Source: Shimia sp. (lineage in GTDB: Bacteria > Pseudomonadota > Alphaproteobacteria > Rhodobacterales > Rhodobacteraceae). From it: a stretch of DNA of 64,000 nt. The notes under the pieces were generated by a model. The model searched no databases and was not told the DNA's origin. It worked only from the letters and a program-made list of their open reading frames with translations. The stretch is from positions 117,811-181,810 of the forward strand of contig NZ_JAKVCW010000010.1 in the NCBI RefSeq assembly GCF_022448905.1, given 5' to 3'. Below are positions 18,155 to 27,437 of the stretch, in pieces; position 1 is the stretch's first letter; every line of letters starts with the position of its first letter. The position numbers and the translations under genes were made by a program.

Positions 18155-18709
18155 TTATTGTTCGCAGACGCCAACCAGTTCTTCATATTGTGTGGTGATC
18201 CAGCCCAGGGCCTGCTGTGGGTCACGGTCATCAATCTTGCGCGTGATGCGGCTGAACACAGCAGCCGAGCGGCTGTCATCCACCATCGCCACAGATTGGC
18301 TGGTGATCACGGTTTCATAGACAAAGAAGGCAATCGCCACGAGCAGGATGCCGCGCAGAACGCCAAAGACAAAGCCGAGACCCTGGTCGATACCGCCAAG
18401 CGCAGAGCGTTGCACAATCGAGGAAAACAGAGGCGTGAACAGCGACACCACAATCAGCGCCAGGGCAAAGACACCGGCAAAGGCGGCAATGATCGACAGT
18501 TCACAGCTGTCCGACAGATACTGCCCCAGCACTGGAATTTCCTTGACCATCGGCTGCAGCGTGCCCGCAAACATAAAGGCCAAAATCGCCGCAGCAATCC
18601 ATCCCGCGATGGCCATGCCTTCGCGCACAACACCGCGGCTGTACGCCAACAGCGCTGAAACGATGATCACACCCGCGACCACGGCATCAATAATTGTGAA
18701 GCCTTCCAT
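18155..18709 (-). CDS. cvpA: CvpA family membrane protein, 184 aa
   Basis: Four membrane helices with the CvpA opening FTIIDAVVAGVIIVSALLAY and SRGVVREGMAIAGWIAAA. CvpA was named for colicin V production and often lies near purF, as here (about 2 kb away, with two genes between). The role may be in envelope integrity. The last residues of the protein (EELVGVCEQ) are not conserved. Confidence 0.88.
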   Translation of the reverse strand: MEGFTIIDAVVAGVIIVSALLAYSRGVVREGMAIAGWIAAAILAFMFAGTLQPMVKEIPVLGQYLSDSCELSIIAAFAGVFALALIVVSLFTPLFSSIVQRSALGGIDQGLGFVFGVLRGILLVAIAFFVYETVITSQSVAMVDDSRSAAVFSRITRKIDDRDPQQALGWITTQYEELVGVCEQ

Positions 18710-18767
18710 GTATTTCCGTCCCCTTCGACCGCCCCCGGCCTGAATTTACTTTTTAACTCTCGGCCTG

Positions 18768-20135
18768 TCAGCCCGCTCCGAATACCTCTCCCACAAAGCT
18801 TGCCAAATCCCCAATGCGGTTGAGATTGATGCCTTTAACCGTTGCGGACTTGCCACCTTTCGGAGCGATTGCGGACGTGAAACCAAGTTTTTGGGCTTCT
18901 TTCAACCTATTTTCCGTCTGACTGACCGATCGAAGCGCCCCTGACAGGCTGATTTCGCCAAAAACAACGGTCTCGGCGGGCAGGGCGCTGTCTTCACGCG
19001 CGGAGATCAGCGCACAGGCCACTGCGAGGTCCGCTGCCGGTTCGGAAATCTTCATGCCGCCGGCCACATTCAGGTAGACGTCCAGCCCGGCAAAGGGAAT
19101 TCCGCAGCGTGATTCTAATACGGCGAGAATCATCGCCAGCCGCCCGCTGTCCCAGCCCACCACCGTGCGCCGGGACTGGCTGTGCGGCGATGGGGCCACC
19201 AGAGCCTGCAACTCAATCAACACCGGTCGCGTGCCTTCGATCCCGGCAAAAACCACGCTGCCCGGACTGGGCGCGCCTCGATCAGCCAGAAACAACGCGC
19301 TTGGGTTGCCCACTTCGGCCAAACCACGTCCGGTCATCTCAAACACGCCAATTTCGTCCGCCGGACCAAAGCGGTTTTTGACGGCGCGCAAAATCCGGAA
19401 CTGATGCCCGCGTTCGCCCTCAAAGTAGAGCACGGTATCCACCATATGCTCGACCACACGGGGCCCGGCAATTTGGCCTTCTTTGGTGACATGCCCAACC
19501 AGCACAATCGCCATGCCTTTGCGTTTGGCAAAAGCGGTTAGCTCATGCGCAGCGGCCCGTACCTGACTGACCGAACCGGGCGCACTGGCCACCGAGTCGC
19601 TCCACATGGTTTGAATGGAGTCGATGATCGCCAACTGCGGTTTTTCCGCTTCTAGCGTCGTAAGAATGTCGCGCAAATTGGTATCTGCGGCGAGCAGCAC
19701 CGGGCTTTCGGTCAGCCCCAAACGCTGCGCCCGCATGCGCACCTGTGCGCTGGCTTCTTCGCCGCTCACATAGATGGTTTTTACACCTTGGCGCGCAAAC
19801 CGCGCTGCCGCTTGCAGCAAAAGTGTGGATTTACCGATGCCCGGATCGCCGCCCACCAGAATGGCGCTGGCCGGCACCAATCCGCCGCCAAGCACCCGGT
19901 CGAGTTCTTTGACGTTGCTCATCGTGCGTGGGGGCGGGGCTTCTTCGGTGCGCAGATCCGAGAGCTCGATCCGCCGCCCCTTGGCGGTGCCCAGCGAGGA
20001 GCCTGTGGGGCCCGCGCCAAACGGCGCCTCTTCGACAATGGTGTTCCACTCGCCACAGCCTTCACATCGGCCGGACCATTTTGAAAACTGCGCGCCACAA
20101 CTGGAGCAGCTGTATTGGGTTTTGCTCTTTGCCAT
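18768..20135 (-). CDS. radA: DNA repair protein RadA, 455 aa
   Basis: RadA (Sms) is a RecA-like branch-migration helicase. The order is: C4 zinc finger (YSCSSCGAQFSKW, then GRCEGCGEW), RecA-like ATPase with Walker A GGDPGIGKSTLLLQ, the RadA-specific KNRFG block (VKNRFGPADEIGVF) and a Lon-protease-like C-terminal domain (AGGMKISEPAADLAVACAL). Length is usual. I use the ATG at 20135; a GTG at 20153 would overlap the stop of the upstream PqiA-like gene. cvpA follows on the same strand. Confidence 0.95.
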   Translation of the reverse strand: MAKSKTQYSCSSCGAQFSKWSGRCEGCGEWNTIVEEAPFGAGPTGSSLGTAKGRRIELSDLRTEEAPPPRTMSNVKELDRVLGGGLVPASAILVGGDPGIGKSTLLLQAAARFARQGVKTIYVSGEEASAQVRMRAQRLGLTESPVLLAADTNLRDILTTLEAEKPQLAIIDSIQTMWSDSVASAPGSVSQVRAAAHELTAFAKRKGMAIVLVGHVTKEGQIAGPRVVEHMVDTVLYFEGERGHQFRILRAVKNRFGPADEIGVFEMTGRGLAEVGNPSALFLADRGAPSPGSVVFAGIEGTRPVLIELQALVAPSPHSQSRRTVVGWDSGRLAMILAVLESRCGIPFAGLDVYLNVAGGMKISEPAADLAVACALISAREDSALPAETVVFGEISLSGALRSVSQTENRLKEAQKLGFTSAIAPKGGKSATVKGINLNRIGDLASFVGEVFGAG

Positions 20136-20152
20136 GTTCTCGTTTTGGACCA

Positions 20153-20587
20153 CTACCGCTTGCGGGTCAAATGACTAATCGCCAAGGAGGCCAAAACACA
20201 GGCAGTAAAGAGATAAAGTCCCCAGCCGGTTTCCACCGTGACATGGCCAGCGCCTTTGACCAGCACGATGTAAAGCGCGATCAGGAAGACATCCGCCATC
20301 GCCAGTTTACCCAACCATTCCAGTACCGGTAAAACCTTACGCCGCATCAGCCCAAATTGGATCAGCGCCAGCCCGATGACCTTCATATAGGGCGCAAAAA
20401 TCGCCAAAAAGGTCACCAAAAGCGCAAAAGCCACATCTGTGTCCCAAAGCGATTGCAACCCGGACACAATCGAAATCTCGCTCAGGCCAAACAACGGCAA
20501 CACCCCCGCGCGCATCAGCGGCGCAAACCATGCAATGGGAAACAGAATCAGCAAAGACAGGTTGGTCAGGCGCAAAGCATGGGGCAT
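20153..20587 (-). CDS. PqiA-like single-domain membrane protein, 144 aa
   Basis: Four membrane helices. The pattern LFGLSEISIVSGLQSLWD followed by FLAIFAPYMKVIGLAL and VLPVLEWLGKLAMADVFLIAL is that of one PqiA domain (paraquat-inducible protein A; half of E. coli PqiA). Such proteins take part in lipid-related envelope transport with MCE proteins; mlaE/mlaF of that pathway are 6 kb away but not linked. It is immediately upstream of radA, and the pair is likely cotranscribed. Confidence 0.8.
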   Translation of the reverse strand: MPHALRLTNLSLLILFPIAWFAPLMRAGVLPLFGLSEISIVSGLQSLWDTDVAFALLVTFLAIFAPYMKVIGLALIQFGLMRRKVLPVLEWLGKLAMADVFLIALYIVLVKGAGHVTVETGWGLYLFTACVLASLAISHLTRKR

Positions 20588-20653
20588 GCGTTAGAGCTAA
20601 GCGCATCGCCTTACAGGTGCAAGCGGCGCAACTCGGGGAATTTTCCCGTCTGA

Positions 20654-20663
20654 TTCCCGGGAA
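20654..20663. promoter_or_regulatory. Palindrome upstream of the PqiA-like gene
   Basis: TTCCCGGGAA is a perfect 10-base palindrome; 15 bases away lies a related imperfect one, GGGAATTTTCCC. The pair lies 50-75 bp upstream of the PqiA-like start and could be an operator. No matching regulator is known to me. Confidence 0.25.
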
Positions 20664-20731
20664 ATGATCTCTGACTTGATGACGCTGCCCAAAAAGGGGG
20701 GGAACGTATCGCTTATCGTGGTCGGCGCCCC

Positions 20732-22048
20732 TCAATCCTGCATGGCTTGGCTCAGAAACCGCAAAAACGGCCCCACCAGATAATCCGCAAAGGTCACTTG
20801 ACGTCCCGTGAACACCAAATGGACCGGCATGTCGCTTGCCAGGTTCAGATGTTGGCCCATTTCGGCTCGCAGGTTTGCTTCGTCCTCGGGGTGCATGGCA
20901 GCCACGCCATCATAGCCAACCACGCGCCCTTCGTGGTCCCGCCGCGCCTCTGGAGAGAGGGACGTTAGCGTTATGCGCACCCTTGGATGGTTGCGCTGGG
21001 GCAGGCCAGTCACTGTCAGATACCCGTTTATGCCCACCCGCAATTGATCGATGGCTTGCGGGCTGGCGGTGAACGCCACGTCCAATGCTTGCGAAGGCCG
21101 CGCCAGTGTCACCACGGTGTCCCCCTGGGCGACAACCATCGCTGCGGTGTCATAAGGCAGGGCCGTTACCACCCCGTCATCCGGTGCCCTGATCTCCGCC
21201 TGCGCAATCTGTGCGGAGAGGCGCAAGGCTTGCAGGCGCAACCTTGGTATGGCCTCTTCCAACTGTGCCTGTCGGTCCAGGATCTCCTGACGGAACTCCA
21301 GCTTGTCCCGCGCCATTTGCAGTCTGGCCTGCGTGGCCTGACTCTCCAAAGACGCCAGTTCGGCCTGTTCCCGCGCCAGGTTGGCCTGCACGTCCAGAAT
21401 GCTCTCATGCAAGGCCTCAGTGTCAGCTGTTCTTAAAGTACCTTGGGCGGCCAGAGTGGCATAACGCTCCAATCGGTCTCGCATTGAGTTTTCGCGACTT
21501 TGTAGATGCTCCATACTGGCGCGATGCTGCTCCGTTTGGGAGTGCAGAGACGCTTCAAGCTGTAGGGTCATCTCCGCGCCCAGGTCCAAAACGTCCTGTT
21601 TCGCTTTCATCCGGCGCAGGGCCAATCGGGTCTGAGGACTCAAACCCTCAGTGTCCTCCACCGTCAGAGTTCCGGCCAGCGCGGCTGCCAACGCGCGGCG
21701 TTCTTCCTGCATTGGGGCCAAGGCCGCCTGCAGTTCACGTAATTCCGCCGCCGCGTCGGACACATCCAGCTGGATCAACAGCTGCCCCTGTTCCACGGGT
21801 GTGTGCAGTTTTACAAACACTTCGGCAATTTTGCCGCCAAAGCGGTGCTGGATGTCTAGGCTGGGCTGTCGCGCATCTAAGTGACCTAACGCGGGAATTG
21901 ACGTGGCCAAAGGTGCCAGAACCGCCCAACATCCAAAGGCACCAAGGGTCACAACTATGGCCCAAAACCCAATCCAAAGCGGTCGAGAGACCTGGGTTGG
22001 GAGAGCCTGGTCAGGGATTGACCCACGGGTGTCTGGTGCAAGCGTCAA
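20732..22048 (-). CDS. HlyD/PrtE-type membrane fusion protein of a type I exporter, 438 aa
   Basis: One N-terminal membrane helix (about 25-50), a biotinyl-lipoyl half (GKIAEVFVKLHTPVEQGQLL), a long coiled coil (about 80-270), and a second beta part with AEIRAPDDGVVTALPY and a C-terminal LVFTGRQVTFADYLVGPF. This is the periplasmic adaptor that bridges the inner-membrane ABC exporter to a TolC-like channel. The start is a TTG at 22048 overlapping the ABC gene stop; no ATG or GTG fits better. The operon order RTX protein, ABC exporter, adaptor suits a dedicated secretion system. No TolC gene is in the window. Confidence 0.87.
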   Translation of the reverse strand: MTLAPDTRGSIPDQALPTQVSRPLWIGFWAIVVTLGAFGCWAVLAPLATSIPALGHLDARQPSLDIQHRFGGKIAEVFVKLHTPVEQGQLLIQLDVSDAAAELRELQAALAPMQEERRALAAALAGTLTVEDTEGLSPQTRLALRRMKAKQDVLDLGAEMTLQLEASLHSQTEQHRASMEHLQSRENSMRDRLERYATLAAQGTLRTADTEALHESILDVQANLAREQAELASLESQATQARLQMARDKLEFRQEILDRQAQLEEAIPRLRLQALRLSAQIAQAEIRAPDDGVVTALPYDTAAMVVAQGDTVVTLARPSQALDVAFTASPQAIDQLRVGINGYLTVTGLPQRNHPRVRITLTSLSPEARRDHEGRVVGYDGVAAMHPEDEANLRAEMGQHLNLASDMPVHLVFTGRQVTFADYLVGPFLRFLSQAMQD

Positions 22049-24168
22049 TGTGCCATCATCCCACTGAGTGTTTTTGCGGTTGTCGAAACGGCAGCGCGAT
22101 ACACAGCCTGTCCATCAACATTACGCACGTCAAATCCCTTGCTCATCTGGCTGAGCACAGCCATGGCGGCCTCGTCGCGTGGCAGGTCGGACATTTTGGC
22201 ATCCGGCTGACGCAATAGGCGCGCAATTTTCTGCAACTTCCGGTCGGCCTTGGTAGCCCGGTTTTCGGTTAGGGTGATTTCGCAGCTGCGATCATTGAGG
22301 AAGCGAAACTGGAACACTGCGGCTCTTGGAGTGTCCGGTGGGCCATCTGATAAAGCCAGGTTAAAGAGTTCGCTCGCGACCATTTCAGCGCGCTGAGACA
22401 AGTCCGCATCGTTGCTGCGAGAAAACTGAGCGCCAACCCAATCGGTCACATCCTGCAGGCTGGCCTCCAGCAGCGGGACGTCCAATCGGCGTCGCCCTCC
22501 GCTCATGCGCCCCAACACATCGCTGCGCGGACCAAAATCCGCCATTCGACCGTTTTCCAGCGCCAGTACCTGATCGGCCAACCCCATCAAGCCAGAACGA
22601 TGGATCACCATCACAATGGTTGTGTTTTGCTTTTTGAGCCGCGCCAAAACAGCGCAGAGCTGGCGCTCGCCTGCCGCATCCAACAGCGCGTTGGGTTCGT
22701 CCAGAAACAGATATTTTGGTTGGTGGAAAATTGCGCGGGCCAAAGCCACCCGCTGCTTTTGCCCCGCTGACAGAACATAAGGCGTTGCGCCGATGTCGGT
22801 GTCATAAGAGTTAGGCAGGGCTGAGATCAATCCATGCACCCCGGCGGTTTGCGCGGCGGCTACTATGGCGGCATCCTCGGGAGACGCCGCAAAGCCGGCG
22901 ATGTTTTCTGCCAGAGTGCCGTGAAACAGCTGCGCCTGCTGCGGCAAATATCCGATAAACGCGGTCTGGCTCTGCAACGGCAACGTGGAAACTTCTGTTT
23001 CCTCCAGCCAGACCGTGCCAATGGGTCAGGGCGTGACCCCGGCCAGCGCTTCAAGCAAGGTGGATTTGCCGCTGCCTGAGGCGCCGACTATGGCAAGGCA
23101 ACTGCCGGGTGGAAGGGCAAAGTTGATCCGGTCGAGACGGGGCGGAGCGCCGCCACCTGTTGGGAAAATGAGTCCCTCACAGCGGAGCGCGCCGTTTAAC
23201 TTGGCAATATTCGTGCTGGTTTTTGTGGTGGGAACAGGCAAATTACCCAGCTTCTTCAAAGATTGGGCCGCCTGCTTTAGATTGTCAACGCTGGCAAAAG
23301 CCGCTTCAAGGCTGCTCACAGTTTTGGTGAGGATCAGGCTGGCAGCGATCATGCCGCCCGCGCTGAGATCGCCTTGAACCACTAACGCAGCACCTAGGCT
23401 GAGCCCCAAAAGCTGGGTCAAACTGCGCAGGTATGCTTCAAGACTGGCGCTGATAACGCGTAAGGGAGATAGCTGATCCTCAAGGCTGCTGCGCTGGCCA
23501 AGAGCGGCCACAAAGCGCGCGAGCAGATTGTGACTTAACTCGCCCAAGGCCGGTTGGCTGCTGACCTGCTGCGCATCTTGCATGCTGCGGGATTCTTGCG
23601 CCTGTGCTGACAAAAGCGCGGTGGAAGGCGCGGCGGCCATCGCATGATACGTCAGACGCAGCGCCGCAGCTATGGCAATGAGTGCCGCTGCCAAACCTGC
23701 AAACCAGGGATGTATGGCCCAGAGCACCAATGTGAACACCGGCAGCCAAGGTAGGCTGAGCGCGGCGCGTGCAGCAGGTCCGTCCAACGCGGATTTGAGG
23801 TGCCCCACCATGGACAGGTAGTCCTGCTTTTGCTCGGGCGGACGGGAGAGCACAAGCGGCGCGCAAAGCCGCTCGCTCCAGCGGGCCACCCGTCCAAGGC
23901 TGAGGTCGCGTAATCCGTCGACGATGGCTTGCAGCAGAAGTGCAAGCGCCGCCACGCCCAAAAGCAGCGCGAGCGTGTGTCGGTTCCCGGTTGGCAAAAC
24001 ACGGTCCAACACCTGCATCATGAAGATCGGGCTAACCAGAATGGCAAGATTTGAGATGGCGCTGAGCACAAGCAGCGGCACGATCAGGCGGTTGATTTGG
24101 CGCAGCGCCGCGCCCGAGCCGGACGCATTCCGGTCGGGTGGGGAGGTCCCCAGGGTTGGTTCAGACAT
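22045..24168 (-). pseudogene. Type I secretion ABC permease/ATPase (PrtD-like), interrupted by an in-frame TGA
   Basis: The frame is open from ATG 24168 to 22045 except for one TGA at 23028-23026. Before it come six membrane helices (INRLIVPLLVLSAISNLAIL onward) and Walker A VGASGSGKSTLLEA; after it, in the same frame, follow the Q-loop region (GYLPQQAQLFHGTL), signature LSAGQKQRVALARAI and Walker B YLFLDEPNALLD. The stop therefore cuts the ATPase domain in two. Translation from a later start would give an ATPase without Walker A, so the exporter is probably dead unless the stop is read through or is a sequencing error. After the ATPase (last about 135 residues) is an extra domain containing RAEMVASELFNLALSDGP that resembles an RsbW-type ATPase fold. 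ATGA-like overlap with HlyD; five bases after the RTX gene. Confidence 0.85.
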
Positions 24169-24175
24169 GATCACC

Positions 24176-26578
24176 TCACAGCAGGAAGTTGCTTTCGTCC
24201 AGATCGCCTGGATCGACCGACTTCAGGATCAGCCGGTCGCCGCTTTCCCCGCCTGTCAAGGCGCTCAGATCGATGACCGTGGCCCAGCCCTTGTCCTGAA
24301 TATGTGCCACAAGGTCGGCGTACTGCAGACCATAGCTGCTCAAATCGATCACATCGTGGTCCACTTCGAAATCGTGGATCATGTCACGTCCGCCGCCGGC
24401 CTGGGTGACAAAGGTGTCGGCATCGCCGTCTTTCCACCAATTGCCGCCCCACAGGTGGTCATTGCCTTCTCCTCCTTGCAGCGTGTCGGCCCCCTCACCG
24501 CCAACCAGCTTGTCGGTTCCGGATCCGCCATCCAGCGAGTCATCGCCAGAGCGCCCGTGCAGAAAATCTCGCCCGGCATCACCGTGCCCTTCATCATCAC
24601 CGGCACCAAGAATAATCCTGTCGTCACCGGTCCCGCCTGAGGCCGTGTCATCTCCGGAGCCGCCAAACAGTTTGTCGTTGCCGCTGTCACCATACATCAG
24701 GTCGTCGTCTTTGCCGCCTTGCACTGTGTCATTGCCGCCGCCGCCATGCAGCGTGTCGTCCCCGTCACCGCCGCGCAGCTTGTCGTTGCCACCTGCTGAG
24801 CCCATGACAATGGGGTCGCGGATCAGCACGGTGCCGTCCGGATCGACCGGCGCAAAGGGATCGGGTGCGCGCGGATCTACCGCGCCGTCGTTGCTGCCGG
24901 TGCTTTGGGCTTCGGCCATGAATTCTGCGTAGGCTGCCTGATCCGCCCAATCGACCTCCACGCGGTAGATGGCGCCTGAGGCACCGGTGCTGCCGTCAAG
25001 ATCATGGTCGCCGCGGTTCAGGCCAAAATAGAGGTTGCCGTCCCCATCCAGAAACACCGCGCCATAGGCTCCTTTGGGCATGCCGGCTGTCATTTCGTCG
25101 TCATAGAGCGTGGCACTTATGTCGACTGACGTGATGTGCGGTGCACCGCCACTGGGCACATCTGACAGGTCGATGCGATGCACGGCGCCGGCCTCGCCAT
25201 TGCGCCCCGGAGATTCCACCGCGTAAAAGGCATCATCTTTGGCATTATACGCAACATCATAGGCGCGCCCGCCAAACAGGCCATTGGGCAGGTCAAAACT
25301 TGTCGCTAAAGGATTGCCACTGGCGTCCAGAGCGTTCACGTCGATCATCGTGACGCGGTTCAGGCTGCTCTGGAAGGTCCAGAGATTGCCCGCGTCATCG
25401 AAATCGCCAACGTAATCCGCCACCGGGGTTTCCCCCACTCGATAGGCGTGGCCTTCGGCATCCACCATCACCAGATCGCGGATGCACACAGGGTTGCCCA
25501 ATGCGTCCACGCCATTGGCCTTGGCGATGCCATAGATCAGATCGTCCTCGGTGTTGAACCCAATGGCATTGATCCGCAAGCCAGTTGGGTCTCCCGCGAG
25601 CTCATACTGCTCGGTTTCCGGATCAAACACGTTCAATTGCCCGTCGATCATCTGGAACAGTTTGGATTGCCCTGGCGCAAAGGCTGCCACCTCAACGCTA
25701 TCTCCACCAAGGTTGATCTCTTTGAGGTAGATAAAGATCGGCCCGTCCATATTGATGTCCGGTCCGCTGTTTTCCGGCGGCACCTCGCGCAGGGTCAATC
25801 CGCCCGCATCGCCACTGCCGCTGACCTCAAAGATGTGGGTTTCAAACACACCGGAGGTGGTGGATACGGTGCCAATCACCTCGCCATTCCACAGCAGCTC
25901 AACGCTGCCACTGGTGGCGCCGCCTGCCAGATTGGCGGCCAATTCGAAGCTTATGGTATATGTCTCGCCCATCTGCGTGGCGACTGATTGCGACAGCGTG
26001 CCTTCCGCGTCCCGGGTCCATCCACCCTCGGCAAGTTGCCCCAATGTTGCGGCGCCCGACGCGCCGCCCGCAAGCAGGTTGCCGTCTTGCAGGTCGCCAT
26101 AGACCAGATCGTTGCCATCTCCGGCATTCACGGTGTCCGCGCCAAGTCCGCCCTGGGCCAGGTCGTTGCCGGTTTCCAGGTTCAGCACATCATTGCCCGC
26201 GCCGCCGTCCACCGTGTCACGCCCGGTGCCCGCGTTCACGGTGTCCGCGCCAGCCCCGGACACCAGGCTGTCATTGCTGCCGTTGCCTAGCACCACATCG
26301 TCACCGGCACCTGTGCTGATCACATCATCATAGGCACGGTTTTCGGCGTCGCCGTTGCTGACAATGGCGTCCGGATTATACACCCAACGTCCGTCAATGT
26401 AGACCCACTCGCGCCCAACCATGTCGCCCGCGACAAGGTCATTGCCATCCCCGGAGGTCAGTGTGTCACTGCCTGCATGGCCGTTGACACTGTCAACGCC
26501 GTCGCCCGTGGTGATGCTGTCGTCGCCGGTTGTGCCCACAACTGGAGTGACCGGCGGCTGCGGCTCGTTCTCTGACAT
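24176..26578 (-). CDS. RTX calcium-binding secreted protein, 800 aa
   Basis: Two blocks of RTX nonapeptides (GGxGxDxLx pattern) flank a non-repeat middle. The first block is at about residues 15-180 (e.g. GGAGNDVLNLETGNDLAQGG), the second at about 620-740 (e.g. GGDGDDTLHGGGGNDTVQGG). The middle (about 180-600) has a beta-sandwich-like part and a part resembling a beta-propeller/DUF6923-like domain (FNTEDDLIYGIAKANG, YDVAYNAKDDAFYAVE). The end is typical of a C-terminal type I secretion signal, finishing in NFLL. I use the ATG at 26578; a TTG at 26599 is in frame. It is first in the exporter operon and is presumably the exported substrate. Function outside the cell unknown. Confidence 0.9.
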   Translation of the reverse strand: MSENEPQPPVTPVVGTTGDDSITTGDGVDSVNGHAGSDTLTSGDGNDLVAGDMVGREWVYIDGRWVYNPDAIVSNGDAENRAYDDVISTGAGDDVVLGNGSNDSLVSGAGADTVNAGTGRDTVDGGAGNDVLNLETGNDLAQGGLGADTVNAGDGNDLVYGDLQDGNLLAGGASGAATLGQLAEGGWTRDAEGTLSQSVATQMGETYTISFELAANLAGGATSGSVELLWNGEVIGTVSTTSGVFETHIFEVSGSGDAGGLTLREVPPENSGPDINMDGPIFIYLKEINLGGDSVEVAAFAPGQSKLFQMIDGQLNVFDPETEQYELAGDPTGLRINAIGFNTEDDLIYGIAKANGVDALGNPVCIRDLVMVDAEGHAYRVGETPVADYVGDFDDAGNLWTFQSSLNRVTMIDVNALDASGNPLATSFDLPNGLFGGRAYDVAYNAKDDAFYAVESPGRNGEAGAVHRIDLSDVPSGGAPHITSVDISATLYDDEMTAGMPKGAYGAVFLDGDGNLYFGLNRGDHDLDGSTGASGAIYRVEVDWADQAAYAEFMAEAQSTGSNDGAVDPRAPDPFAPVDPDGTVLIRDPIVMGSAGGNDKLRGGDGDDTLHGGGGNDTVQGGKDDDLMYGDSGNDKLFGGSGDDTASGGTGDDRIILGAGDDEGHGDAGRDFLHGRSGDDSLDGGSGTDKLVGGEGADTLQGGEGNDHLWGGNWWKDGDADTFVTQAGGGRDMIHDFEVDHDVIDLSSYGLQYADLVAHIQDKGWATVIDLSALTGGESGDRLILKSVDPGDLDESNFLL

Positions 26579-26690
26579 ACCCGAATTACCTTTTACCAAA
26601 ACACAGCGAACATTGTGCGAACAAAAGGTTAGGAAAAGGTGAATCGCGCCTAACGCGCGCGGCTTGTTCAGAGAGCTCGTCAGAGTTCTT

Positions 26691-27437
26691 CTATCTTACC
26701 GCCTCAATCGGCCCTTCTGCTGAGCCGGAAATAAACTGTGTCAGATAAGGATCGCCGCTGGCGTCCATCTGGCTCACCGGGCCGGTCCATTGGATCACCC
26801 CGCCATGCAGCATCGCCACGTTGTCGGCAATTGCGCGCACAGAGCTCATGTCGTGGGTGATGGTCATCGCCGTGGCGCCCATCTCTACCACAATCTCGCG
26901 GATCAAGTCATTGATCACACCGGACATAATGGGGTCGAGGCCGGTGGTTGGCTCGTCAAAAAAGATGATCTCCGGCTCCGCCGCAATGGCGCGGGCCAGC
27001 CCCACGCGTTTCTGCATCCCGCCAGACAGCTCAGACGGGTAAAGATCCGCCACATCAGGCGTCAACCCCACCCGGCGCAGCTTCTCAATGGCGATCTCTC
27101 GCGCTTCTTCCTTGGGGCGTTTCAGACTGCCCCGCAACAGGCGGAACGCCACGTTTTGCCAAACGGTCATGCTGTCAAACAGCGCGCCGCCCTGAAACAA
27201 CATGCCAAACCGCGCGAGAAAGGCATCGCGATCCCCTTGGGTGGCGTTTTGCCCATCCACGGTGATCGTGCCGCTGTCTGGCGTGATTAGCCCAAGCACG
27301 GACTTCAACATCACCGATTTCCCGGTGCCGGACCCGCCAATAATCACCATCGAACTGCCCTTGGCAATTTCGAGATTCACCCCTTGCAGCACCCGTTTGG
27401 GGCCAAAGCGTTTATGCACATTGTCAAACTGGATCAT
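26691..27437 (-). CDS. mlaF: Phospholipid ABC transporter ATPase MlaF, 248 aa
   Basis: ATPase of the MCE-type (Mla) lipid transporter. Walker A GGSGTGKSVMLKS, a Q-loop with MLFQGGALFDSMTVWQNVAF, signature ELSGGMQKRVGLARAIA and Walker B IIFFDEPTTGLDP are all intact. The GGALFDSMT sequence is a hallmark of MlaF proteins. Its ATG overlaps the mlaE stop by four bases. The MCE protein (MlaD) and periplasmic partners are not in the window. Confidence 0.92.
   Translation of the reverse strand: MIQFDNVHKRFGPKRVLQGVNLEIAKGSSMVIIGGSGTGKSVMLKSVLGLITPDSGTITVDGQNATQGDRDAFLARFGMLFQGGALFDSMTVWQNVAFRLLRGSLKRPKEEAREIAIEKLRRVGLTPDVADLYPSELSGGMQKRVGLARAIAAEPEIIFFDEPTTGLDPIMSGVINDLIREIVVEMGATAMTITHDMSSVRAIADNVAMLHGGVIQWTGPVSQMDASGDPYLTQFISGSAEGPIEAVR

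Noticed and set aside
22045..22983. The second half of the exporter ATPase as a separate gene
   Set aside because: It would begin inside the ATPase domain at a TTG, without Walker A; it is in the same frame as the first half, so a nonsense codon is the simpler reading.
23026..23028. The TGA read as selenocysteine
   Set aside because: No SECIS-like hairpin is evident just after it, and ABC ATPases have no selenocysteine at this site.
24200..26560. Regular short DNA repeats, considered as a possible CRISPR or satellite
   Set aside because: They are the coding repeats of an RTX protein in one open frame, with codon-level and not base-level periodicity.
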